Made by a program: the position numbers and the translations under genes | Notes under the pieces: model-generated | What the model was told of the DNA's origin: nothing | Databases searched by the model: none | The model's input: only the letters and a program-made list of their open reading frames with translations | NCBI GenBank assembly: GCA_021775255.1 | Contig: JAJFIA010000022.1 | Coordinates: forward strand, 1-64,000 | Direction of reading: 5' to 3' | Source: Roseovarius sp. | GTDB taxonomy: Bacteria > Pseudomonadota > Alphaproteobacteria > Rhodobacterales > Rhodobacteraceae | DNA length: 64,000 bases | Shown here: piece by piece, positions 34,901 through 43,021 of the stretch | How the letters are laid out: every line of letters begins with the position of its first letter | Position numbering within the stretch: position 1 is the stretch's first letter

Positions 34901-35889
34901 TCGCGGCTGACCAGAAAGGCATTGGCGCGGCTGACGCCATTCACCGACCAGGCCGAAGGCGTAGTGCTCTTGGCGGTGACCTCGACGCCGGGCCGCACCT
35001 TGCAGTTTCCAGCGCGCAGATCGTCTCCGAACCAGGCAACCACCAGCGACACGCTCTCGACCTTCGGTGCCATCGCCTGCAGCCGGTCCAGCGCTACCAC
35101 CATATCGGCAGTGTCGGTCAGCGCGTTCAGGTTCTCGGGAGTTTGCGATCCACTGCCGCCCTTGCGAATACCCTGCGTGGCATAAGCGAACTCGCCGGAT
35201 GCCGGGATCATGGTCACAGCTTGTGTCAGTCCCTCCGCCGTGTCCGGATCGGCCAGAGGACGGAACACCTCGAAACTCAGTTGCGGGATGCGGTTGCCGT
35301 AGTTTCCGAGCGGCAGGTCCTCGAAGACAACATAGGCCGTGCCGCGATAGGCGGGCGTGTTGGCCGTGCCCATCTTGGCTGAGATGAACGGATCGGCCGC
35401 CTGGCTCTCATCGCCAGGATACCAGCGCCAAGTGACCCCGGCCGTGTCCAGCAGCTTGCCGTCGGCCCAGATACGGCCAATGCCGGTGATCGGCCCCTCG
35501 CAGAGCGCGACCGCAAAGGAGGCATAGTAGAAATACTCGGTCGTCTTGACCTTGCCGCCACCACCGCCGCCCTTGCCGCCACCCTGCGTCGTGGTCTTGG
35601 TCTCCTCGCGGAAATCGGTCGCCCAGACGATGTTGCCGCCGATCCGCATGCGACCATAGAGGCGTGGGATTACCGCCCCTTCGGTGGCCGAGGTGATGCG
35701 CAGATTGTCCAGCCGCGCGCCTTCGATCCGCTGAGTTGGTGCCAATGACGAAATGATCCAGCTGTCGACGACCGAGCCGACGGTGGAGCCGATGAAGCCA
35801 CCGATGGTGGCGGCGCTGACGCCGAGGATCGCGCCGCCGATACTGCCGCCAATGGCAGCGCCTGCGGCACCGAGAACGAGGGTGGCCAT
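31921..35889 (-). CDS. GTA gp15-like tail hub / host-specificity protein with TIM barrel
   Basis: A 1322-residue baseplate protein of the RcGTA gp15 type. The N terminus has a glycine/alanine-rich hydrophobic stretch (GAAGAAIGGSIGGAILGVSAA), then a phage-tail hub region (about 40-400), a TIM-barrel glycoside-hydrolase-like domain (GTA_TIM, about 420-760; DFIGIDNYMPLSDW, PIWFTELGCPAID), and C-terminal beta-rich hub/fibronectin-like domains. It forms the central hub at the tail tip and probably binds or degrades envelope glycans. It follows the NlpC/P60 gene by nine bases, same order as in GTAs. Confidence 0.9.
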   Translation of the reverse strand: MATLVLGAAGAAIGGSIGGAILGVSAATIGGFIGSTVGSVVDSWIISSLAPTQRIEGARLDNLRITSATEGAVIPRLYGRMRIGGNIVWATDFREETKTTTQGGGKGGGGGGKVKTTEYFYYASFAVALCEGPITGIGRIWADGKLLDTAGVTWRWYPGDESQAADPFISAKMGTANTPAYRGTAYVVFEDLPLGNYGNRIPQLSFEVFRPLADPDTAEGLTQAVTMIPASGEFAYATQGIRKGGSGSQTPENLNALTDTADMVVALDRLQAMAPKVESVSLVVAWFGDDLRAGNCKVRPGVEVTAKSTTPSAWSVNGVSRANAFLVSRDDQDRPVYGGTPADFAVVQAIQEMKARGLRVTFYPFILMDVPPGNTLPNPYSDNAAETGQPAFPWRGRITCSPAAGFAGTVEKTATAATQVAALFGAATPASFSVSGQSASWTGPSGDWGLRRMVLHYAHLCAAAGGVDAFLIGTEMPGLTTIRSGAITYPAVQAYRDLLADVRSILGSGTKIGYAADWSEYFGHQPGGGSGDVFFHLDPLWADPEIDFIGIDNYMPLSDWRDGFEHADAAEGWPAIYDRAYLQANITGGEGFDWFYASAADRSAQVRTPITDGAAAKPWVFRYKDLRAWWSNAHYNRPGGVESGTPTAWVPQSKPIWFTELGCPAIDRGTNQPNVFFDPKSSESFVPHFSRGWRDDAIQRAYLEATYLWWGEAANNPISGIYGGRMVNVPECAAWTWDARPYPFFPALTDVWTDGANWRLGHWLTGRLGAVSLAALVRHLCLRAGMPVSRIDVTGLWGALEGYAIGALESPRASITTLSRHFGFDAVETEGVIRFVMRGRAAVASVTHDDLVAARVGDVLELTRAQETELPQALKWQVARADEDYDAALVEARRITVDTTRIASESFPMAVPPEEAERRCRRALMEAWTGRETAAFRLPPSRLALDPADVVTLAHDERQIPLRLVSIADAEARGIEAVRQDREAHDLPPGSPRQSSLSKAVVFGAPEVVLMDLPQLTEDQPQHRPFIAANAVPWPGVMAVFRSPSTDGFELLTTFGGRARIGTLVSDFYAGPTSRFDLGNALVIDLLSGTLESITDLTLLGGANVLAVESAPGCWEIVQAGSAELIAPGRYQLRRLLRGQRGTEAAMANPAPAGARVVVLDEALASLPIAEADLGLPWNWRVGPASRSVSDETYVAASFTAVGVGLRPFSVAHVQQPWRRPRTPGDLTIRWTRRSRALSADSWGAVEVPLTEELEAYEVEILDGSTVKRVLSAPTTSAIYTAAQQTTDWAAPFGPGDTLTVRISQLSALIGRGGAKTVTLTF

Positions 35890-35898
35890 GTGGGGGTC

Positions 35899-36333
35899 TC
35901 AGCGTTGGGGGAACAGGAAGGCGAAGGCGATGCGCCGCCGCCAGGACGGGGTGAGCGGCTCCTCGATCACGCCCAGCCGCTCGTAGGCGTGGAGGAAACT
36001 GTCGGGCCCGGTGAGGATCCCGACATGCTTGGCAATGGCGCGGGGTACCATGCGGAACAGGACCAGCGCGCCGGGACCAGCCTCAGAAGGTGCGATTTCC
36101 GGCATCATGCGCCGAGCACCATCCGCAAGAACCTCGCGGGGCCCGGTCTCGCCCCAATCCCGGCTATACGGCGGGATCGGGAACGGCTCGGGGCCGACGA
36201 CCTCGCGCCAGACGCCGCGCGCCAGCCCGAGGCAGTCGCAGCCAACGCCCCGGAGGCTGGCCTGGTCGTGATACGGCGTGCCGAGCCAGGACCGCGCTAC
36301 CTTGATAACGCGCTGTGATTTGGCAGCATTCAA
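35899..36333 (-). CDS. NlpC/P60 tail peptidase (GTA gp14-like)
   Basis: A 144-residue C40-family peptidase: the catalytic Cys sits in GVGCDCLGLARG, the His in KHVGIL, with LGTPYHDQ at the N terminus as in GTA cell-wall peptidases. No ATG or GTG suits the frame; a TTG at 36333 overlaps the DUF2163 stop (TTGA), so coupled re-initiation there is the likely start. It opens peptidoglycan during DNA entry. Confidence 0.85.
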   Translation of the reverse strand: MNAAKSQRVIKVARSWLGTPYHDQASLRGVGCDCLGLARGVWREVVGPEPFPIPPYSRDWGETGPREVLADGARRMMPEIAPSEAGPGALVLFRMVPRAIAKHVGILTGPDSFLHAYERLGVIEEPLTPSWRRRIAFAFLFPQR

Positions 36334-37214
36334 AGCACCGCCCCCTCGTGCCCACCGTCCTTCGTGGCGTATCGCAACACGGCATCCTGGCCGGGGATGT
36401 GTGGGAAGCCGCGGAAGTTGACGGTGTTGGCGAACTTGGCGCTGCAGGTCTCGATACGCTTGTCGCACCCCGCGCGGACAATGAAGGCGTCACCTTCGGC
36501 AATGGTTCGTACCGGAGCTTCGAGCAGTGTCAGCACCGCGATGCCGTCAGTCAGGTCATGTGCGATGATCTCGGCGCTCCGACCGGCATTCGTGCCGTTT
36601 GTCCATTCGAAGGTGCCGAAGGTGAACCAGCCGGACGAAAAACTGCCGAGCCCTGATGTTGTGAAGGCCCGGTCGCGCAGGAGATCAATGACGCCACCCG
36701 TGCCCCTGAACGCGAAGTTCTCCAGATTGATGCCGCAACGGGCGTCGCCGAGTGCGGCATCGCAGGTCGCCTGGAAGGTCCGTCCCACCGTCTGCCCAAG
36801 CACGTGAGCCAATGACCGAACCTCGGCCACGAAGGCCAGTCGCCCGCGCCGGATCTGGCCGATGGCCCCGCGCCGCATCAGGACGCGCTGGCTGGTCTCG
36901 GCCCAGTTTACCCGCCAGACCTCGACCTCAGCGTTGTCCCAGCGGCCGTCGAGGATATCGGTCTCGGTGATCCGGTCGGAGGTCAGCACGCCCTCTGCGT
37001 CCTGTGCATCGACCGACAGGTCGGAGCCAGAGCGGACCTCTGACGCCGTCAACCCGCTTTCCGGCTCGAAATCGGTGCCGTCGAAGCTGAGCGTCCGGTC
37101 GTGGTCGGTGAAGCCGAAGGTCACGCCATCCGCGCGGGCGATGCGCCAGCACCAGCCCAGGCTCGTCGTGCCCTCGTCCAGATGCGTTTGCAGATCGGGG
37201 GTGATATTTTTCAT
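36330..37214 (-). CDS. DUF2163 / BR0599-family tail protein (GTA gp13-like)
   Basis: A 294-residue protein with the DUF2163 N-terminal part (WRIARADGVTFGFTDHDRTLSFDG) and the BR0599 C-terminal part with conserved Cys (CDAALGDARCGINL, CDKRIETCSAKFANTVNFRGFPHIPG), which bind iron-sulfur or metal in GTA baseplate proteins. In RcGTA the equivalent (g13) joins the hub. It overlaps DUF2460 by ATGA and is coupled to the NlpC gene. Confidence 0.9.
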   Translation of the reverse strand: MKNITPDLQTHLDEGTTSLGWCWRIARADGVTFGFTDHDRTLSFDGTDFEPESGLTASEVRSGSDLSVDAQDAEGVLTSDRITETDILDGRWDNAEVEVWRVNWAETSQRVLMRRGAIGQIRRGRLAFVAEVRSLAHVLGQTVGRTFQATCDAALGDARCGINLENFAFRGTGGVIDLLRDRAFTTSGLGSFSSGWFTFGTFEWTNGTNAGRSAEIIAHDLTDGIAVLTLLEAPVRTIAEGDAFIVRAGCDKRIETCSAKFANTVNFRGFPHIPGQDAVLRYATKDGGHEGAVL

Positions 37215-37840
37215 CGGCGGAGTTCCAGAAGTGGAATGGAGGTGATCGAGCCCAGCCGCTCGAGATCAAGCGTCACGTCGAGCGCGTCAGTGTCGAAGCG
37301 GACGGGCACGTCGAACTCGAAGCCTGCGGAGATTGCGACGCCGGAATCTGGCGCTGTACCGAAAGTGACGACGCCAGTGGTCGTATCGACCGACCAGCCG
37401 GAGGGTTGCTCTACTCCGCCGAGGGCGATGCGGACGGTTCCTGTCACCGGCTTGGCGATGGCGCGCGTCGAGGATTGTGCGCCGGACGCGTAGCGCTTCA
37501 CCAACTGGAAGGCGGTCGTCGTGCCATCGCCGGTGCCGATCGACTGATCCGTCGGCGATGGCGTGCCCGAAGGCAGGCAGGACTTGTGGTCGCCCCAGTC
37601 CTTGAAGCGGAACCCATGTAGCCGACCGTTGCGCGCCTCGAAAAAGGCAACCACGGCCGCCAGATCGTCGGCGCGGCGGATGCCATAGGCGACATCGTAG
37701 CGGCGACGCGAATTGGCCCAGCTGGCGTTGCGCTCCTCATCGCCGGAGGCCAGCTCGACGATTTGTGTGCGGCGTTCCGGCCCGCCACGCGCGCCGCGAC
37801 TGATATTGTCTGGAAACCGGACTTCGTGAAACGCCATCAC
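37211..37840 (-). CDS. DUF2460 distal tail protein (GTA gp12-like)
   Basis: A 209-residue DUF2460 (TIGR02217) protein, with FHEVRFPDNISRGARGGPERRTQIVELASGDEERNASW as the family N terminus and a YDVAYGIRR strand. In GTAs it is the distal tail ring connecting tube and hub. It overlaps both neighbours by four bases (ATGA), so tape measure, DUF2460 and DUF2163 are co-translated. Confidence 0.9.
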   Translation of the reverse strand: MMAFHEVRFPDNISRGARGGPERRTQIVELASGDEERNASWANSRRRYDVAYGIRRADDLAAVVAFFEARNGRLHGFRFKDWGDHKSCLPSGTPSPTDQSIGTGDGTTTAFQLVKRYASGAQSSTRAIAKPVTGTVRIALGGVEQPSGWSVDTTTGVVTFGTAPDSGVAISAGFEFDVPVRFDTDALDVTLDLERLGSITSIPLLELRR

Positions 37841-40254
37841 ATGCCCCTCCGGCCGAGCGAGACCGCGCGAGCGATGTCGGCCGCGACCTGCGTGCGCGAT
37901 TGTCGGAAGCTTTCAGCGTCGCGCGCCATGATGGTGACGTTGACGCCGCCACCCGTGCCGTAGCTCTGTGCTTCACGCCGCGACAGCACCCGCTCGCCCC
38001 GCTGCAGGATTGCGGGCACCTCGTCGTGGCGAAGTCCGGCCATACCGCCGGAATGCATCCGGGGCGCAGCGGCGAATGCCATGGCCGGGACCATCCTGCC
38101 TGGCGCGGAGGCACCTACCATGCCGCCCGCATGCAAGATGTTTGCGAAGATCCCTCCCGCACCGCCGAGCGCACCGGAGAGCGCATTGGCGATCGGCCCA
38201 AGAATGAATCGACGTGCCGCCAGCTTGGCGAGATCGGCCAGCAGCGAGGTGACCAGATCGCGGAAGTCCAGCTTGCCGGTCTTGACGAACTCGCCGACTG
38301 CGTTCTCAGCCGACTGAAATGCACCAACCAGCGCCTGGCCGATATCACCGCCGATATCGCGGGCCTTGCTGGCATAGTCACTGAGCGCGGCAGTGACCGC
38401 CTGCCAGCCAGTAACGGCGGCTTCGGTATTGGGTTCGGCGGCGGCCGCTGCAGCCCCGGCCGCTGCTCCTGCACCCGTAGCCGCACGTCCAGCATCGCCA
38501 AGCGCTGTCTCCAAACGCTCAGCCGCGCCAGTCGCCTCAGTCAGCGCGTCAGCGCCACCCTCACTGCTGCCCTGCACCGCGTCACGCAGGGCCTGCCAGC
38601 TGGCGAGTGGCGCACGCGCGCCTTCGGCCAAATCCTGCGCGGCACCGCGATAGGTATTGGCTGTGGCAAGGGCGGTATTGGCCGCTGCAGTAAGTCCAAG
38701 ATCGGGGGCCGTGAGCGGATTGTCCGCAAAAGCCCGGTCGAAGGCGGATTGCGCGGCGGTGGTCGCGGCCGTCGCGGCACCCTCGAAGCGGTTCTCGATC
38801 TGACCCAACTCAAGATCGGGGATGATCGAGATGCGCCGCTCGGATCCGAGCGCTTCGAGCCCCTGGTTAATCCCGCCGATGAAGCGGTTGATGCGCGAGA
38901 CCACGCCGTTCAGCATCGCCTCGACGCCGTCAACCAGGCTGTTGGCGGCCTGAAACGCCAGATCACCGATGGCGGCGGGGAGCAGGCCCCAGATCGCCTT
39001 GATCGCCTCGTAGGCCCCATCGAAGGTGTTCGCTGCCGTGTTGCCAAAGGCCACAACGCTCTCGATGGCGCTCTGCATGCCGGAGGCGGCATCGGCTTTC
39101 AGGTCGAAGAACATCGCCGTCGCCGCCGCCCCCGCTGCAGCAGCTCCCATCTCGATACGGTCCCAGACCTCGACGGCGAGGTCCTTCAGGAGCGACATCG
39201 CTTCGCCAAAGCCACCAGCGCCCGACACAAGGCGCGTGAACTGATAGACAAGCTCGCCCGCGCCGACGATCAAAGCGCCGATACCCGTGCGGATCAGCGC
39301 GCCACGCAGAAGGACAAGCGCTGTGGCAAGCCCGCGAACCGACAACGCTGCCGCCGCCATTCCGGCGACCCAGCGACCCGCGAGGAAGGCCGCGAAGGTC
39401 GCGGCGTAGGTGGTCAGGCGGCCGATATTGTCGAGGAGCCCGCGAATGGCGATGCCGAGCGGACCAGTGCGGCTGGCGACCGCAGCCATGGCGTTGGCGA
39501 CGGCTTCCAGTGCCGGTGCGGCGGCGACCGCGAGCTGGTTCGCTAGCCCGCGCCAGATCAGGCCGAGCCGCGAGATGGCGTCGTTGGTTCGCTCGATCTG
39601 GTCAGCATCCTGTTCGGAAACAACCACACCAAAGGCCATTACATCCTCCGTCGCCTGGCGAAGCGTCGCGGTGTCGATCCGCGACATGGCGATGGAGCCT
39701 TCTTCGCCGAAGAGCTGCCCAGCGACGGCCGCCCGCTCGGCGGCGGGCACAAATTCCTCGATGGCCGCGTTGATCGCCCCCACCCGCTGATCCAACGGCA
39801 GGGAAATCAGGTCGGCAGCCGACAGCCCCAGCCGGTCCAGCGCATCGGCAGCGGGACCAGTCCCGGCGGCCGCTTGGCTCAGCCGTCGTGTCAGATCCTT
39901 GGTAGCCTGCTCGATGCCGGACATCGACACACCAGCCAGCTCGCCCGCGCGCTCCAGCGTCTGGATCGAGGCGACAGTAGTCCCGAGCGACTGCGCCAGC
40001 TTGGCCTGCGCATCGACCGTTTGCAGACCGGACCGGACCATTGCCACACCAGCGGCGGCAGCGGCTGCCACGGCGGCGGCGGCAGCCACAGCGACACGGC
40101 GAGAAAACGCAGCTAGACGGGCGTTGGCCGCCTCCATCTCCCGGCTGAGCCGCCCGAAGCCACGCGCTCCGGCCTCGCCGACACCTTCCAGTTCGGCGCG
40201 CACCTGTCGGCCGCCGACGGCCGCGAGGCGGACGCTGACCCTCTTCTCAGCCAT
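37837..40254 (-). CDS. Tail tape measure protein
   Basis: An 805-residue protein with the composition of tape measures: very rich in Ala, long helical repeats, an N-terminal coiled coil, hydrophobic stretches (VAVAAAAAVAAAAAAG near 53-70; the AFLAGRWVAGMAAAALSVRGLATALVLL region), and a C-terminal segment with glycine-rich GGAGGIFANILHAGG and RMHSGGMAGLRHDEVPAILQRGERVLSR, common to phage tape measures. It sets tail length (a few hundred Angstroms shorter than lambda's). Its start overlaps by eight bases the end of the frameshift-extended chaperone frame. Confidence 0.9.
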   Translation of the reverse strand: MAEKRVSVRLAAVGGRQVRAELEGVGEAGARGFGRLSREMEAANARLAAFSRRVAVAAAAAVAAAAAAGVAMVRSGLQTVDAQAKLAQSLGTTVASIQTLERAGELAGVSMSGIEQATKDLTRRLSQAAAGTGPAADALDRLGLSAADLISLPLDQRVGAINAAIEEFVPAAERAAVAGQLFGEEGSIAMSRIDTATLRQATEDVMAFGVVVSEQDADQIERTNDAISRLGLIWRGLANQLAVAAAPALEAVANAMAAVASRTGPLGIAIRGLLDNIGRLTTYAATFAAFLAGRWVAGMAAAALSVRGLATALVLLRGALIRTGIGALIVGAGELVYQFTRLVSGAGGFGEAMSLLKDLAVEVWDRIEMGAAAAGAAATAMFFDLKADAASGMQSAIESVVAFGNTAANTFDGAYEAIKAIWGLLPAAIGDLAFQAANSLVDGVEAMLNGVVSRINRFIGGINQGLEALGSERRISIIPDLELGQIENRFEGAATAATTAAQSAFDRAFADNPLTAPDLGLTAAANTALATANTYRGAAQDLAEGARAPLASWQALRDAVQGSSEGGADALTEATGAAERLETALGDAGRAATGAGAAAGAAAAAAEPNTEAAVTGWQAVTAALSDYASKARDIGGDIGQALVGAFQSAENAVGEFVKTGKLDFRDLVTSLLADLAKLAARRFILGPIANALSGALGGAGGIFANILHAGGMVGASAPGRMVPAMAFAAAPRMHSGGMAGLRHDEVPAILQRGERVLSRREAQSYGTGGGVNVTIMARDAESFRQSRTQVAADIARAVSLGRRGM

Positions 40255-40567
40255 GGGAATGATCCATCTGTTCGTTGAGCTTGGCCACCATCACCGTCTC
40301 GATCACGGGCAGCAGTTCGGCCATGGCGAGCGGTGGGACGCCGAGAGCATCGCCAAGCGCCAGTGCCGCTGACATGTCCCATCCGACGACGGCGCCAGGC
40401 AGCACTCGGAGCTGGCCGCCGAGACGGCCGACGAGGTCCCATACCTGCCAGCCTTCCGGCGTTTCCGGACGGTTCAGCCGCGCCGGGCAGTCCTGGCACG
40501 CTTGCGGGCAGGCTTGGCAGTATCCGTCGCCCCCGCCGAAGGACCATTCGGCGAGAGCGCGGAGACG
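40247..40567 (-). CDS. Tail assembly chaperone, -1 frame extension (lambda T-like)
   Basis: From CGT at 40567 the -1 frame stays open for 106 codons to a TGA at 40249-40247. It encodes a cysteine-rich start (YCQACPQACQDC), then NRPETPEGWQVWDLVGRLGG and LAMAELLPVIETV, which look like a real, conserved-type phage protein rather than chance. There is no good start codon with ribosome-binding site near its beginning. Instead the zero-frame chaperone carries a slippery heptamer at exactly this point, so I read it as the T-like part of a 221-residue fusion. Internal ATG initiation (for example at MSAALALG) is the alternative. Confidence 0.65.
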   Translation of the reverse strand, partial: RLRALAEWSFGGGDGYCQACPQACQDCPARLNRPETPEGWQVWDLVGRLGGQLRVLPGAVVGWDMSAALALGDALGVPPLAMAELLPVIETVMVAKLNEQMDHSHG

Positions 40568-40911
40568 TTTTTTTCCTGTTCCAGCAGCAGGCCCTTTGAG
40601 ACGAAAGTCAGCTGGAAGGCCTCGAAGATCGGCCAGACGTCGAGCAGCGCGTCGATTGCCGCCGGGCTCGAGTCGATGGGATTGCCGTCGGCGTCGCCGA
40701 TACCCTCCCAGGCGAGCACCGCCCGCCGCGCCAGCGCCTTGGCGAAGGCGACAGCGCGTTCCTCGTCGGAGGCCTCCTCAGGCACCGCTTCGACGGCGGG
40801 ATCGCTGCGGGTCGCCACCATCAGCGCGGTGGTCAGCGGTCGCAGCTGCACCCGGACGCCGGGCGCGAGGTCATGCCAGCGCGGCGCGTTCGTCAGATCG
40901 AGCGTCAGCAT
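40474..40911 (-). CDS. Tail assembly chaperone (lambda G-like)
   Basis: A 145-residue protein starting TLDLTNAPRWHDLAPGVRVQLRPLTTALM and ending in a low-complexity, Ala/Lys/Arg-rich tail (ATDTAKPARKRARTARRG). Position between tail tube and tape measure and its length are those of lambda gpG. The ATG at 40911 shares a base with the tube stop (TGATG). Residues 113-115 (GAA AAA AAC) hold the slippery site: most ribosomes end at 40474; some would make the longer G-T form. Confidence 0.8.
   Translation of the reverse strand: MLTLDLTNAPRWHDLAPGVRVQLRPLTTALMVATRSDPAVEAVPEEASDEERAVAFAKALARRAVLAWEGIGDADGNPIDSSPAAIDALLDVWPIFEAFQLTFVSKGLLLEQEKNVSALSPNGPSAGATDTAKPARKRARTARRG
40567..40573 (-). other. Programmed -1 ribosomal frameshift site (A AAA AAC)
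   Basis: On the minus strand seven A then C. Codons of the chaperone starting at 40911 fall as GAA AAA AAC, so the heptamer A_AAA_AAC is in the required X_XXY_YYZ phase. A one-base backward slip continues in the open frame to 40247. GC-rich sequence able to pair follows within 10 bases. Confidence 0.7.
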
Positions 40912-41849
40912 CAATATGTCTCCACGTCGTTCACGAGTGTTGCGGTGCACATCCGGCCGATCACGCTGTCGCGCGCAGCCTGCCAGTCGAATGTCGCCTG
41001 CACGCCCTGCGGCCCGGAAATCTCGATGCGCGGGCGCGGCAGGTAGACGGCATGCACAGTGAAGGTGAAGCTCTCGCCAGAGGGCAGCACATAGGCGAAC
41101 TCAAGCTCGCAGGGATCACCGTTGATCGCTTGTGTCACCAACGTCTGATCGGCGAAGCGCACCTCGATGGAGCCAGTCAGCGCGGCGATGGAGGGGTCTG
41201 CCCCGTCGATCCGGCCGTCCGAACGGATGGTCTCGATCCGGTCGAGGTTGTTGGCATAGGTGATGTCGGCAGAGACCACATTGCCGAGGGCCGACCCGTT
41301 GCGGGTGATCGCGCCGTTGAAATGCCCGAAGCGCTGCAGATCCAACGCAGCGGGCGTTCCGGCACTGGTCGTCGTGCCCACGGTCTCGCCCTGTGCCACG
41401 AGCCGCGCGGTCGCGGTCAAAAGGCCGGATCGCTGCATTTGCCAGTTGATCTGGTCGAGTACGCAGCCGGAATACATCGCAAAACGCGGGATCTCGGGCA
41501 TGCCGGTCTCGATCGACATGCTGGGCAGCGTCCACGCGCCCGACTGAAACTCGTGCGTCCAGGGACCGGTGCCGGTCGTAGTCGGGTCGCCAAAGGCCGC
41601 CTTCAACCAGAACCCGAAGGCCTCAGCGTCGAGCGGCACGACGACATCGCCGTCCGCCGTTACCGCATCCTTGATGGGCGCCAGCGGATCGCGGCCGTAA
41701 CCCAAAAGTTCCGAATTGAGCAGCGGCTGCTCCGCGCCGAGCGAAGTGCTGGCGAATGGCATTTTCGTAAAACCGCCCACGGGGGGCGTTCCATAGGTCG
41801 TCTCAAACGCAAGCGCCATCTGCGCCCGCGCCCCTTGGGCTCGTGCCAT
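40911..41849 (-). CDS. Major tail tube protein
   Basis: A 312-residue tail tube protein: the N-terminal FETTYGTPPVGGFTKMPF, the LNSELLGYGRDPLAP and SADITYANNLDRIETIRSDGRIDGADP blocks are typical of the phage_TTP family in siphoviral prophages. It stacks as hexamers around the tape measure. A good ribosome-binding site (AAGGAG) precedes the start. Its stop overlaps the chaperone start (TGATG), linking their translation. Confidence 0.85.
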   Translation of the reverse strand: MARAQGARAQMALAFETTYGTPPVGGFTKMPFASTSLGAEQPLLNSELLGYGRDPLAPIKDAVTADGDVVVPLDAEAFGFWLKAAFGDPTTTGTGPWTHEFQSGAWTLPSMSIETGMPEIPRFAMYSGCVLDQINWQMQRSGLLTATARLVAQGETVGTTTSAGTPAALDLQRFGHFNGAITRNGSALGNVVSADITYANNLDRIETIRSDGRIDGADPSIAALTGSIEVRFADQTLVTQAINGDPCELEFAYVLPSGESFTFTVHAVYLPRPRIEISGPQGVQATFDWQAARDSVIGRMCTATLVNDVETY

Positions 41850-41873
41850 GTTCTTCTCCTTGGATTGTCGGGA

Positions 41874-42293
41874 TCAGCCGAGCGGGTCGGCCGTTGAATA
41901 GTGCAGCAACACCGGAATGACGGCTGCCTTCAGGCTGGCCGCGCCCTCAACCGGCAGATCGACCGGTCGCGGTGCTTCCGCCTCGACCCAGTCGCAGAGG
42001 CCGCTTAGCGTTCGGTCCGCTGCAATGACCACACCAATGCTGTTGGTCAGCGTGTCGAAGGCGGCGTCACGGTCAGTACCTTGCACGACAGCTTCGATCT
42101 CGGCGCGGTGCTGGTAATGGTAGCGTAGCGGCGAGAGCGTGACTTCGGGCTCCCCCGGCTCGCCGTCGCGCAGGATCAGCAGGCCATCGGTCGGAATGCG
42201 CTCGGGCAGCACCTCACCACGCAGGGCCGTGGCGGGCAGCGCCGAAAGCCGCGCGTGCAGCGCGGTGAGGATGGTTTCGCGGGGTGTAGGCAT
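41874..42293 (-). CDS. Tail terminator / minor tail protein
   Basis: A 139-residue protein located between the neck proteins and the tail tube, as tail terminators are (lambda gpU position). It opens with PTPRETILTALHARLSAL and has HRAEIEAVVQG in the middle, matching Rhodobacterales prophage proteins often mislabelled acyl-CoA transferase. No enzyme motif is visible. It is separated from the downstream tube gene by 24 bases and from the neck genes by the inserted plus-strand gene. Confidence 0.65.
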   Translation of the reverse strand: MPTPRETILTALHARLSALPATALRGEVLPERIPTDGLLILRDGEPGEPEVTLSPLRYHYQHRAEIEAVVQGTDRDAAFDTLTNSIGVVIAADRTLSGLCDWVEAEAPRPVDLPVEGAASLKAAVIPVLLHYSTADPLG

Positions 42294-42381
42294 CTATTGT
42301 ATTGTCCGAGTCATTGAAGCAGAACGCGCGTCGTAAGCTCAGCTTGATCAACGATTTTTAGTCCCGCAGGGAGCAATCTGA

Positions 42382-42984
42382 ATGTTCTATCTAGACCTAT
42401 ATCCTGATGACCCGCCTGGATATCATGCGCTTTCAACTTCGGCGGAATGGACAGCTTGGCTGATCTCCGCGGTACCGGCCGGGATTGATGGAGAAGTGAG
42501 GCGCAGATTGGTCTCCAACCTTAAGCACATTTTGGTTGGCCTAGAGATGAAGGCTGGCTTGATCGTGCCGCATGGGGAACGGGTGTCTGGCAAGTCAGTT
42601 CTCTTTGAACCCTATTGCCAGATCATGACTTTCGAGTTCAGCGTTGGTATGTTTTCAGTCTGCGAGGGTCTGGGATCAATCCATCATCTCGCGGGAATTG
42701 GCGATGACGGCTCCACCGGCGCGCGCGTCAATCCAAATGATTGGATTGCAGCTCTCACCAGAGAGTTTGACGGTACTGGAGCAGCGCATCTTGAAGTAAA
42801 CGTTCGCCGTGTAAAAGAGGTTCGAGACAAAATACACCAAGATCGTCTCGGCGCACGGGCAAACATTGATTGGCACGACTTTGGCTACGCTGAAGCTTTT
42901 ATTCCATCCCGTGATGCGTTGCAGCCACTATTGCGAAAGCATTTGGATGCCGTGCCTGATCGTACCAACCTCTTACTCAGATAA
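42382..42984 (+). CDS. Unknown protein, probable moron inserted in the tail operon
   Basis: A 200-residue, cytosolic-looking protein on the strand opposite to all its neighbours, with its own upstream gap (42294-42381) and a lower GC content. No known domain is certain. A C-terminal segment VRRVKEVRDKIHQDRLG resembles the helix of HEPN-like proteins, but its RDKIH spacing is Rx3H, one short of the classic motif. Such inverted, self-standing genes in late operons are morons expressed from the prophage, often for superinfection exclusion. A CAATCCGGATTG palindrome follows the stop (43000-43011). Confidence 0.7.
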   Translation: MFYLDLYPDDPPGYHALSTSAEWTAWLISAVPAGIDGEVRRRLVSNLKHILVGLEMKAGLIVPHGERVSGKSVLFEPYCQIMTFEFSVGMFSVCEGLGSIHHLAGIGDDGSTGARVNPNDWIAALTREFDGTGAAHLEVNVRRVKEVRDKIHQDRLGARANIDWHDFGYAEAFIPSRDALQPLLRKHLDAVPDRTNLLLR

Positions 42985-43021
42985 ACTAAAAGCGTCTGAC
43001 AATCCGGATTGAAGAGCTGCG

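Noticed and set aside
36330..36468. Longer upstream start (36468) for the NlpC/P60 gene
   Set aside because: The extra 45 codons overlap the DUF2163 C terminus in another phase and do not resemble the peptidase family.
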